From Musa acuminata AAA Group (Eukaryota; Streptophyta; Magnoliopsida; Zingiberales; Musaceae), in the NCBI RefSeq assembly GCF_036884655.1, contig NC_088357.1:10579501-10643500 (forward strand): a DNA stretch of 64,000 nucleotides. Direction: 5' to 3'. The translations under genes and the position numbers were made by a program. Below the pieces are notes generated by a model. The model had not been told where the DNA came from. It ran no database searches and was given only the letters and a program-made list of their open reading frames with translations. Below, in pieces: positions 12,501 through 24,500 of this stretch. Position 1 is the stretch's first letter. Every line of letters starts with the position of its first letter.

Positions 12501-15500
12501 GGGCAGAGGCCAAGAAACTTCGTAAGACCGGTGTCAACAAGTTTCTCATCAAGATAGCCGTAAGTGAAGGACTTCGGGTCATGCAAGAGTGCACGACCAA
12601 GGAACGAAGCAGGCAGTACGTGGTGCTGTACCTTTGCTACTCAGTGGAGTAGGCGGCAGGGTTGATGGAGAAGACGGTACAATCCCAGAGGCGACCTCAT
12701 CTATCAGAGAATTACTCCAAGTTGGGGTGAAAACTTCCTGCATTCCAGAAGTTCAATGGCATTGAGAAGGTGAATCACAGTAGCTAACTCAACGCAAGGA
12801 GTGCAAACACTTCAAGTGCTTCAGAAGTGTGAGCAAAGAGCAGGCGAAGGCCAGTAACCAGCTCGATGCAAGAAGTACAACTTCGAGGAGGCGGGCGAAG
12901 TCAAGTAACCTTTGCCTTCTCAACTCTTAAGAGAATGGGCGAAACCGAGTACCCCAGTTCTCTTATCTATCTAGCAGAGGAGCTCTGCACAAGTTCAAAG
13001 ACCCTTCGAAGATAATGGAAGACAATAGTTGTCAAATCCTCACCAACGGTGATCAGTGCTACTGAGAGTAGATTGTCCGCTTCATTTCCCAACGAAATGC
13101 CAATCGAAAGCGGAAGTGATGCGAACCTACTTGGATGTGACAACTAACTGAAAGAAGAGTCAATGAGCAGATTTTGTGGAGGAAGGACCCAAAACTTCAG
13201 AAGTTTGCGAGGCGATGCTCGTTAAAGCTCCAACAAGCATCCACCCAGTTCAAGCAGCATGTGGAAATTTTGAGAAACTGGCGCAGTAAGAATGGTCTTT
13301 TCCTTCATTTGGTGGATCCGCAGGAATCAACGAGGATCAACACAACTCAGCCAACCCCACACCAGAGTCAGAGTCATTGGCGAGTTGAAGCAGCATGGCG
13401 GATCAAAGGTTCGACTACTCAAAAACAGCAGCGGAGAGCAGCTGGGAGCCAGGAGGCGCATTGCAGCTGGAGCAGAAGATTGAAGACTCAGCAAAGGCGA
13501 AGAGTTGCAGTGTTCACAAAGGCTTCGACGAGGACGTCGAAGGGATAAGTGGGGGAGAATGTCACGGACAAACTTCTAAACAAGGTGTTTGATGTAATGC
13601 TTATGTATGTCCGTGTCTTTTGGCATGTTCATGCCTTGTACAGAATGTAAAGGGGCGGCCGAAGGCTTAATAGTCCCATTTTAGTTGGGTTGGTGGCCTC
13701 TTTAGGCTTGTAAATAAAGGTTGTGTCATGTGGACACGCTCGAGAGCTTTTCGGTCTGTAATGGACCATTTTACCCTTTGTTGTGCCACTGTTCAGAGCT
13801 TGTAAAGTCTGTTTGTAATTTGCTTTGTCTATGAAGTGTTTTTCGGACATGTTTGCTTGTGGATCCCGTTTGAGGCGTTCTCTTTAACCCGTTCTCTCTT
13901 TTGTTGGTCCTAAGGGACAATGGGAGGCTTCGGGGAGGCTGACCTTTGCGGACGGACGCGCAAGGGTGCCGCACGACTTAGGCAAAACCAGCTAAGTCCG
14001 TGTCAACACGGACCAACTTGTTTTGGACGGTACGTAGGACAAGCTGGTACAAGTGATATATCAGTTGATATGGCCGATATGGTCAAAACTCATGCTGTGA
14101 TACACGTCGGAACTGGTTGGAATTTGATTGATGCCGACTCAAATCGGGTCAAGCTTGACCCCAATGATCAAATTGACCATTGGGGGCCTCTTTTGGAGGT
14201 TTATCCTCTCCCTTCTCCCTTTTTCATTCACTCTCAATCTCATTCACTCCCTCACTTGCACTATCTCACACTCTTGTTTGTGAGAGTTTTTAATTGGCGA
14301 TTAGTGATAATCAAGCTATTGATTTGGATAAAGTGGGATTTGAACTTGGGATCTAGTGAATGTTCTCTCCAATTTGAAGGTATTTAGCTTCTTTCCATGT
14401 TTCATATATCATTTCATATAATTAGAAGTGTATTAAACTATTAATGCATATTTACAAGGATTAAACATGATTAACATCATTTTCTTGTGCTAGTCCTGGT
14501 TAGGTCTATTGTCTTCCATTTAGGTCCAAGTTGAGGGTATGTAGGGTTAATCATAGCCTTATGCATTTACTTAAGCCTCATATACACTCGATTCTTAATT
14601 AAATACAATAAAATTACCAGTGAATTAGGATAAAAAACTTTTAAAAAGATTTTTTTTTGTGAATTTTCGACCATTTTCCAGCCTTTTTTCAGAAGACCGT
14701 TATGCACTAGTGTACCAATATATATGGTACCGGTATGTACCGGGCCGCCCATGGACTGATACCATCTGTTGGCACGGTATGACGGTCCTCAGTCCTAAAT
14801 CTCTAAATTGAATGCCTTCTAACTGGTCTGGTCCCTTTTAGGATGGTCTAAGCGACACAACTTAAATTGTCCAATCTCCATATGAGTTTTCAGTAAGCAG
14901 CTGTCGGTTACTGCTTCTGGTTCTTGACTGGGCTGTAAAAAACCCAGTTAGGCTGGTGCAGTGCAACCAGTATTTAAAAATTGTTCTCATGTACTTTTTC
15001 ATTCTAAACTATTTCCTTGTATTTTTAGTTTCGGCCTCTCCTTTTGCATGAATTATTGATTTGGTTTTGTGGGATTTTGAATAATAGGGTAGTTGCTGAC
15101 GTCTCTTGTTCTTCATGTATCTATTTAATATTTCTTACAAGCAAATAAGGGGAAACATAAAGGAAAATGATAATGGTTTAGAAGAAAATGATAGAAGCAT
15201 TCTTCCGATTGACATATCAAGAGATTGTTTTGTCAAATCAGATCTATGAAAACCAAGGTTGCATGGAGGAAAAGTTACCACTTTGCCAAGGCTGATTCTC
15301 TCCCTTTTGTAATTGTCTCTTAAACCAATTTACTTCCACTTTGATACTGATGATGTAACTGCCTTACTTTTATAGCATAGCAACGATTACTCGAATGTTT
15401 TGTTTCTTTCAATCTAGATAAGATGACCTTTCTCTGTGTATCTGGAAAATAAAAGAAATCTCGTCTTCATGTCAAAAGGTATCACTGTCATCATTAAATC

Positions 15501-18500
15501 GCCATGCTGTGGCCAATAGAGATGATGTTGGAACCCCAAAAGCCATTTGCTTGCAAAAGCATTTTGCAGCAATATTTCCAGAGTGCATTGTGGAAGCAAG
15601 AGTTCAGCTATATGATCCATCATCTGAGGAGGAAATTCTCTCTGGCCACCCTGATTTTGTTCTTGATTGCATTGACAATATTGACACCAAGGTAATCTTT
15701 TGTAAGAAGTGGCAATTTTTGGGCCAATACATGGATTCTATAATTGCATTTTGGTCCCACTTTTCTCATAATATATGCATTATCAGATGATGTATGCTAT
15801 CATCATCCATTGATGGGCTTCTTTAAGAAAACCTCCACAGTATGTACTATGGATGCTTTGTTTCTTCTGTAGGTAATACACTTAAACATGCAGACAATGC
15901 TTTTCAATTTTTCTTTGGTTTGATCATTTATTTGCACATAATTTTTGTTTTGACATGCCATGTGCGATAAATTTATCTAAGAACAGATTTTATATTTCCT
16001 TGTGGAGTTTTTATTTTACTGGCATGAAGGGTGTATAGATATACTTATCTACGGTCATCTTATATTTCGGCTCATGATGCTTGAATAATGCCATTTTGTT
16101 TTGCATCTCTTGTTATCGTTTGATTTTGTGAACTTTTTCTGGTATTTTAGTTTTTGATGTTATATTTTTTCTTTGTGTGCTATGAGTGGTTTCTATAATT
16201 TTTGAATTAATTTTATGATTGTTTTTTGGTTTAACATGCAAATTGCCTTTTGGAAGCTCATTTTCACATAAATTTGAAGCATGGTTACATTCTTCATGTT
16301 ATTTATACATTTCCAATGTGCAAAAGTTGGTTTAGTGCATCAGTTTCATATTCTTTGGTAGTCAAACTAGGTAATTTGCAATATATTCCTAGCTAATGAT
16401 CATCCTAGAGAGAGTAAATTATCTGCAAGTTCTAAAATGGTAACTAAATTGAAACTTAAGGTGGGATACATAGACTTTACTTTATCAGGGCTGTTTGCCA
16501 ACACACATCTTTTCTTCTGAAGTCTGTCAAGGTGATATTTGAATAGGTCTTACATAACAAAAGTGGCTTATAGAAAAATTTGGTTTTAGAATGGGAGGAG
16601 AAAGGAAGACGATCCTTTGCTAACAGCCTAACACATTGTTCTTTGTTGTCCATGCACCAAGAGAGGAGTTCTGAAAGTTTGATAGGGAAAATAATCAAGG
16701 AAGGCACTGGATTCTCTACCAATGCCACCACTCTATGGTTCATGCAGATACTTCTGAAATGAACTTGGGAAGTTTTTGGAAAAGTTGCCACTTGTTCATT
16801 TTATTTTCAAGATCAAACGATGGAGAATACTTGACAAGGGAAGAGATTAAGCAACCATGGATTCTATGCTTGGTTAACTTCCATGCCTTAAGTCTGCAGT
16901 TAATCTAGATTGGTTCTTGTACATCAGAGCCGTTCTGGAATCTGTATATATACCTGAAGATGTTTTTCACCTAATGCTGTAACTTAAGTTTGTTATGAAT
17001 GTGCACAAGTCAACTACATTGCTATTGACATCTGAGAAGTATATCTCTCCTTATTAAGAGGTCATGAATGAGAAGAGAGAATAAAATACTTGATAATGGC
17101 ATTCTCTGGTACTGCTGTGCCCACATGCTAATATTTTCTCTAGTCAGTTGCAATTACCAAAGTATACATAGTCATATTAATTTTTGAATTAATGATTGTA
17201 CTTCAAAGATGGTCAAAAATATGTTGAGCTCATTCATGTCTATATTGTTGGCATATGAGTTGGTATTTCAAGTCAGTCTATGAAATGTTGTAACTTTGTA
17301 TTTTTTGGTTTCTTTGCAAACAATTAAGTTAGCAGATTACATGTTAATTCTTTTAGCTCCTTGAGTCACCTTTTATTACGGGCTTCATTTTGGGTTCGTC
17401 TTTAGTATTTTGTTTCTAATAAGTTGATCATAAATTTTCATATATGCACTTCATTTGGTTCACCTTATCTGATTATATTATATTGCTCCATAAAATCAAA
17501 TGTCAAAATTCTCTCGTTGTTGGAACTTGACATATGATTCTATCTTGGTTAAGGGAAAAAATTGAAATGCTAGTTTGAGATGCTACTATTACATATTCAG
17601 TTTTCAGATCTACAGAGCTGAACTGATTAGTTCCTGATTAGATTCATTATCCACATACAATAGTCTTTAGAAAACAATTAAAATGAGAAACTGCTATTGA
17701 ATTTGGAAGATGATGATAAAATTTCAGTCACAAAGTATTGATCTAATGGGCATACTACTTGGGTGACAGTCACTGTAATATAAGGTTATAAATTGGAAAT
17801 TCTTTTTTCCTCTAGGCTGATTACTTTTATCTAACAGGTTGCTCTTCTTGCTGCTTGTGTACGTAGAGGTCTGAAGGTTCTTTCTGCAATGGGTGCCGGT
17901 GCTAGAGCTGATCCAACACGAATTCGTGTTGCAGATTTAAGGGAGTCAACCAATGACCCACTGTCTCGAGCGGTAATAGTCTTCTGTGTTCTCTTTAATT
18001 TTCTCTGTTGAATTTTTTTCTCTTTTCTTTGTCTACCAGTTCAACTGGCATTATATAAAATTATAAATGCAAGTTGGATGGCGAAGCACATTGTATCTTG
18101 TTGAGCTGTTTTTTGGAGTTCTTTGTGTTTCATGAACCTTTGTTAGGCAGTACTCAGATATTTTTTCCAAAATTTCACATTATTCACATCCTAGTGTTTG
18201 GCTGGTGAACGAGATTTTAAATCCGAATAATTTCCCACCTCGGAATACTTTAGGTAGCATTTGGTTGTGCTTGGGATTGGACTCAGATTCAGCTGGACTT
18301 GGAATGGGAGTGATCAAATCTGGCAACATTCATAAACACAAGGGCTGGTATTTGAATCCTTTCATCATGTTTGGTTTATATATTATGAGTTTATATTGTT
18401 AAGTATATAAAAATCAATATATAATATATATATTATTATGTTATATTTTAATATAATTTTTATTATTTTTTTGATTTTGTATGTTTTGTATCATGTTATA

Positions 18501-21500
18501 TTTATTGGTCTCTAATATGATTCACAGAATGGTCCTGCTTGTTAGCAATGTATGCTTAGTTTTAATACACAATGGTATAAGTCAAACTGCACTAAAAGAG
18601 ATCCGTATTTTGGAAGATCATGTTAGTGGGGCTCTCCTTGGTTGATGAACTTTTACTCCTTTCCCTTTTTTCATAATATTCTTTTTACAATTACATTGTA
18701 CTCTTTTTCTTGTTATATTATATTGTAGTTTATTTATATTTTGATAATATTTTTTTTTGGTACAACTTTTTTATTTTACTACTGTTGATGTTATATAACT
18801 TGAAAATTATTAATTTATTCTTATATATTTATCTAATACATGTTGACATTTATCTCATTGTACATTTATTTTATTTTAGTTTTATATCAGACTTATGTTG
18901 GTCCTCGACCAGACTGGCATATCTCTAGTAAAAGAACTGAGATAGTATGCTGACACACGCTGTGGCATGTCTGAAACCCTAGAAAACCTCAAATTTGAAG
19001 GTGTTTCCTGCCTTATTAGAGATTAATATAGATGATTCATATAATTCAAGTGGTTGAAGTATCAAAATCAAGGTTTGCGATTTCGAATCGTACTGCTTGT
19101 ACTGGGCGGTCCACTCGATAGAGCGGCTTAGCTATGGTGAGGTTGAGGGAGAAGCATCGAAGAAGGAAGAAGAAGGAGAGGGCGTTTAAAGAAGAGGGAG
19201 AATCGGGAGAACCTTGGCGCGAACTTGTTTCCACGCCTGTTCTTGATCCCGACCCGGCGCCGTCCTCCCTTGATGATCCCGATCCATGAGGTAACGACGA
19301 GGAGAGTAGTAAAGAGGAGGATCTGGAGGCATAGGGATCAGGGGAGGCGACGACTAGAGCAGCGGAAGAGGCGGTCTTCATCGCCTCGTCTACAACTCTA
19401 CGACCTTCTTCTTCGCTGCGCTCTTCGCTGAAGGCCGGAGACCTCTACGGCCTTCGATGTCTTCTTCTCCGAATGCCGCAGATGACGTGACGAGGAGAAG
19501 AGGAGGAGGCGACATCGTCGAGGCTGCATACGCCGTTTTTCTATATATATATATATATATATATATAGTTGTACTGCTCGGTACAACGTACTGTACCAAG
19601 CAAAGCTCAATACACCGGTACGGTACAAAATTTCAAACCTTGCTCAAAATAACATATATTAAATTGAAGCATGTAACAAAAAAGAAATATAGGTAGGGGA
19701 AGTAAAGAGCACAATCATATACTGTAATACACAAATAAGTTATAATAATATCATGTACCTCTTCCTTTTCACCTAAACTATCGGCATGATTCTATGGTGG
19801 GTGGGTTGGGATTATTGAGCTAAATGTGAGGTTCAGATTTTCCTAATTTTGAGGAAAGATTCTATCAGAAGATTCAGAACTTCAATTCCAACGTTCTCCT
19901 TAAGATGAGTTTCTCCTTCAACTAAATCTTGAATTTGGAAGAGATTTGGGAAGTTTGGAGAGAAACTAGATGAGGGAAGGGAATGAAGGAGCGTGGGAGG
20001 GAGGGAGGGAGGGGGCAGTCACAGTTGACCCCTAGTGCTGATCTATGTTTTTTCTCTTTTTTCAGAAACTATGAAGTAATGGAAGTTATTCTTTTCCTTG
20101 TGTTCGAGACCATTTCCTGGTATGGAACAATATATATGATTTGTGCTTTATACGACATGCATCAATTAAGTGCTTTTCACATTGATGTATGTCTAAACTA
20201 GCTTGGTTCCATTCTGGTAACATTGCTTGTAATAAGGGAATCTATTTTAGATGAACTGCGATGGTTCTAGCATTAGGACGGCATCAACAAGTATATTGGA
20301 ATATTCTAACCAATGTTTGTTTTTGTGAAATGCAAATTTTAACTATCTCCACTAATGTTTGCTACTAGGATAATGATTTTGATGCATTAACCTAAGAGAT
20401 CTTAAGTACTTATTCCTTGTTTTGACCATATTTTATATTTTGTTTATGATAGACAGCTTATATTATCCACAACTAGTTTGACAATAGAAGTTTTTATCAT
20501 ACTTTTGTAGTTAACCAGTTCTCCCCATTCTTTTTTCTATATTTCTTGAGACAGGCAGAAAATCCTGCCAGGATTTGACCATTCTGAAATAATTTTATCC
20601 ATTGTTGTTTAAAGGTGAGATACCGTTTGAGAAAAGACCATGGGATAGAGGGTGGAATACCTGTAGTATTTTCTTTGGAGAAGCCAAAAGTGAAGCTGCT
20701 TCCTTTTAAAAGTGTAAGTGGAGAAGAAGAAAACCCATCAGATTATCAGGTTAGGAAATTCATATATGTCTTTATTTCTTTTTTTGATTGTATATTTGAT
20801 TCTGATAGTGCATGATACATGTTGTTATGTTTACCAAGAACTACAAAGGAAATCATTTATTTAGAACTTAGAAGTTGGAAGATGTGATAATGTATAATAT
20901 CACACTATTCAGCTCATAGCCAACAATAGATGCTCACTTTTATCAGTTATAAATGATTTGAATATTTCTCCTAGGCAGTTACGGTAGCTGCAGTTTATTG
21001 TTGTAGGCAAAGTTTACACTCTTGATTCTCTAACTTCAATTGAACTTTGATTCCAGATAGTTCCAGGTTTCAGGGTCCGTATCATTCCTGTTCTGGGTAC
21101 AATTCCTGCAATTTTTGGGCAAGTGATGGCGTCGTATGTTGTGACTCAGCTCTCAGGATTGTATGTTCAAACTGAACCAGTGGTTAATTTGGATATAGAT
21201 CATTATCGGATTCTTCATAACCGCCTTCTTGAGCATGAGGAGATAATTTATGGCTCAGCCACTCAAGTTATGGTATGATAGCCATGAGGAAATGTTTTTA
21301 TATTTTATCTGTTCTGTAGTTAGTAATCCAATTTTCATAAATGTGGTAATATATGGTAGATTATTCAAAATCTAGGATTTGGTGCAATCTCTGCTTGCTA
21401 TTTGGAACAATCCAGAAACTTTTGATTCGTATCAATCAAGTATATAAAGAATTAAATATGAATATATTAGAGAGGAAAAAATGGAAGAGGGGACACAAAG

Positions 21501-24500
21501 AGGTGTCGATCACGTTGGAATGGTGATGAAAAAGGACACAGTGATATTCCCTTGTGTACTCGTCCCTTGTTTACAATTCATTATTCTCTGCTAAATTTAG
21601 TATGAGTGGCCATCTCTCTAGACAGTCTTTATGAACTCGTTCCTTAAATACTTGGGTTTTATGAGTAAGGCCTACAATGATCACTCGTTCCCTAAATACT
21701 TGGGTTTTCTTTTGTTTAAACATGGCTGCAAACTATAGAAAGCTCCAGTCTTTCTTCTTTCTCTTAGGATGTAAGGTTAAATATCCCATCTTTTCTCTAA
21801 ATAGTCTATGAATTATCCTGAGTCCTTCTAGCATACCTCAATTTTTATTAATGACATTTAAGGTTGATGTTGAAGAAGTAATGTATGTCGTCAAAGAGTT
21901 GTGGCATGGAAGAAGTGCAAGAGATCAATCTAAAGATGTTGGTCGCAAAATGTGGCGGTCTGTTAATGAGTTAATGCTTGTAAGGTATGTATGATTGCTT
22001 GATATCTTTTTACTTGAGTTCTAAGTATTTGAGATTCAACTTGTGTTTCTTTGCTTTGTCTTTGATCTCCAAATATTTGAGTAAGCTAGACTCTGTCATA
22101 TTAATTTATTTTACATGAGTTAATTTTCTTTTACCAATTGATTTTTCAATGTTATGAATAATGCTTTAATTAAGAAACTTTATGATAAATTTATCACTAT
22201 TTTTGTTAAAGATCAAAAGTTGTTTCATATGTCAGTCAACGATACTGTTTGTTGTGCTGTTGTCACCACTCATTGTAAAAAATATATGCCAACTTTGCGG
22301 AAAGCAAACTTTTTAGTTATTTTGATGGATATGTTGCTGGAGTTACTCATACAATTTCTTCAATCAATTGGATCATTAAAATTATTTCAAACAAATTATA
22401 ATGTGTATGACGTAGATATTAACGTCTTTTAGTTTGAAACTGATTCTTGGAGATTCTCCTAGTACAAGATCCAACCCACATAGGTAAATTTTCATTTCTG
22501 GAAATGTGGATTGTGAGCTAATCCTTCAAATATGTGTGCAACTTGCATCATCCGAACATAGTTTATCTGAAATGCATAAGTGTTGGGAGCAGTCCATATC
22601 TTTTTCTCTCAAGAGCACCAAATTGTGTGGATGGAGGCGTAATATAGTTAAGGAGCATTTATCAAGTCTTCATTATTGCTTAAGAAAGAAGTGGAAGAAC
22701 AAAAACACACTTAAGCTGTTCTTTACATAATGTTTGTACTTTGTACTTATAAATTTATAATCACCAAGTATAGCCAACTGGAAGTGATGCTTGAAATACC
22801 ATTGAGTATTTCCTTAACCACAAAGCTCGACCATTGTTCTTTTAGCACATGTGATATATGACATGTAATCTCCGTGGACATAATTATAATCCCACTTGAT
22901 GAAAAAAGGCTTTACCTTTTTTTGTTGACAGTACACCTCACTGCACAGTTTTGGTAACCAATTCATGAAAGAAAAGGGTTGAATGGGACATATAGAAATT
23001 TTGGTTTGGAGTGATTCATTTTCTCAATTTGTTGGATTCATCCTTATGTAGAGTGTCTGGAGCATCTCTAGATATATGACATTTCATAGGAAGGCCTTGT
23101 GTAGGGAGGGAGGTAGAGGGAGCATATCTAGCTTGTTGGCATTATTCGTGTATTATCCACATTGCTGCTATTGGAGCAAATTGTACAACCACCTACCAAG
23201 GAAGTTGAATAATTATGGAGTTGTGGCTACTGGGTCCAGCAGCGGTCAGAGAGATTTGCAAGTGGTGGCCACTGAAAGATAAAGACTTTGAGGTCGGGAG
23301 ACCATGACATAATCAAGTTGTAATTTCTAGGTATTAGGATAACAGGTGCATACAAAGTTGTAGGATCCCATTGATCCATTGGTAAAATCTTCCTCCTAAG
23401 GCAATTGACACCTGTTACTTAAGTTATATGACATAGTTTGTCCAATTCAATTTGGTTTGGTTGTCTTCTGTTTCTACTGTATGTAGACTGAAGTCAAACA
23501 AAAACTTAACTGACTTTTTGAAGAAACTGTATTTACTATTTAGCAACTTGATCGGTAAACTCCACTCATTTAGTTTCTCAATTTGTTTTCTCCACCTGAC
23601 TGCTGTATTTGTGTTACTAAGTTGGAAATTTATCAAATGTTTAAGGTATGTGACTTTTAGTGTTACATTTTGGACTTTTATAACTCTTAGAATCAGGTTC
23701 TTGGCCAGGCATAAAGGCTTTGTTGAAAAGCATAGTTCACATTATTGTCTGGTTTTAATATGATATTCCCTGCCTTTATGGTATTATCTAGGACTGATAT
23801 GATATTGGGTCATTTTTTGGTTTTATAGGAATAAGTTTGATCAGAATTGACCAGAATCCATTAAAATTGACCAGAGTTGGCTGATTGTTTAACAATTTTG
23901 ACACCCTCAAAATAATAATACAATAGAAGAAAAGTAAAGCGTATAAGAGCTGAAGTGGAAGAAAGGCAAAAAAGAAATCTATGACTTTGTCTGTGAGATG
24001 AAGCTGACACTGCTATTGTATTATTTGATATTTGCCACAATAATTTCTGGAACCATTTTGATCGTTATCAATCACCATTGTTGCAATTCTCATCCGTAGC
24101 CAGTAAAAAAGAGAGAATGATGTCCAGAGAAAAAAGAGGAGGGCAAAGTGCAACCCTTATCTTTGGAAACAGATCCATGATAACAGAATTAGATCTCACA
24201 ATGAATCTGGAATTTTATAATACTCTTTTTCAAATATGGTTTTTCTTTATCCGAAATATATTTCTAACAATTCATGGACTTCATGATTAGAGAAGTTTCT
24301 GGCTACAATGAGGTTCATCAAGTGGATAAATCTTGAGTTGTGTATGATATCTATCTAAAAATTCTTTACTACGTTAATATGTTCGTACAATATGATCAAT
24401 GCTAAATTATTTTCTTGGCTGATTCTCATCCATTGATTCAAATCCAATTGGTCCTGTCTATCCCATATGTATAGTCCCTAGTTGATGTTGATACAGATAA

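Larger units (their letters stand above)
9420..14005 (+). mobile_element. LARD: non-coding LTR retrotransposon derivative, intact and young
   Basis: A 4,586-bp element in intron 4 of the TcdA-like gene. Two 446-bp LTRs (9420-9865, 13560-14005) start TGTCACGGAC and end GTCCGTGTCA and appear identical when compared line by line. A primer-binding site TGGTATCAGAGC lies 2 bp after the 5' LTR, and a purine tract precedes the 3' LTR, so its sense strand is plus. ACAC flanks both ends (9416-9419, 14006-14009), a 4-bp target duplication. The 3.7 kb interior has no frame resembling gag, protease, integrase or reverse transcriptase. It is therefore a large retrotransposon derivative that must borrow proteins from an autonomous partner. 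LTR identity implies very recent insertion. Confidence 0.92.
9347..14791. mobile_element. Candidate older hAT-like element split by the LTR element
   Basis: Without the LTR element and one copy of its target duplication, about 855 bp remain: 9347-9419 plus 14010-14791. GTCCTAAG precedes the left border (9339-9346) and GTCCTAAA follows the right border (14792-14799), a 7/8 match. The left end CAATGTTTGATCTACC resembles the CAAGGTTTGAAATACC terminus of the CGGTACCG family, and both arms carry ACGGTACG-type words. The right terminus is a poor inverted match, so the borders are tentative. Confidence 0.4.

Noticed and set aside
16477..16791. 104-codon minus-strand frame in intron 5 of the TcdA-like gene
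   Set aside because: No domain or LINE motif could be identified on either strand.
22154..22730. Two frames (92 and 74 codons) in intron 9 of the TcdA-like gene
   Set aside because: They contain no recognised motif and lie between well-defined exons 9 and 10. They could be worn transposon coding sequence, but I could not support that.
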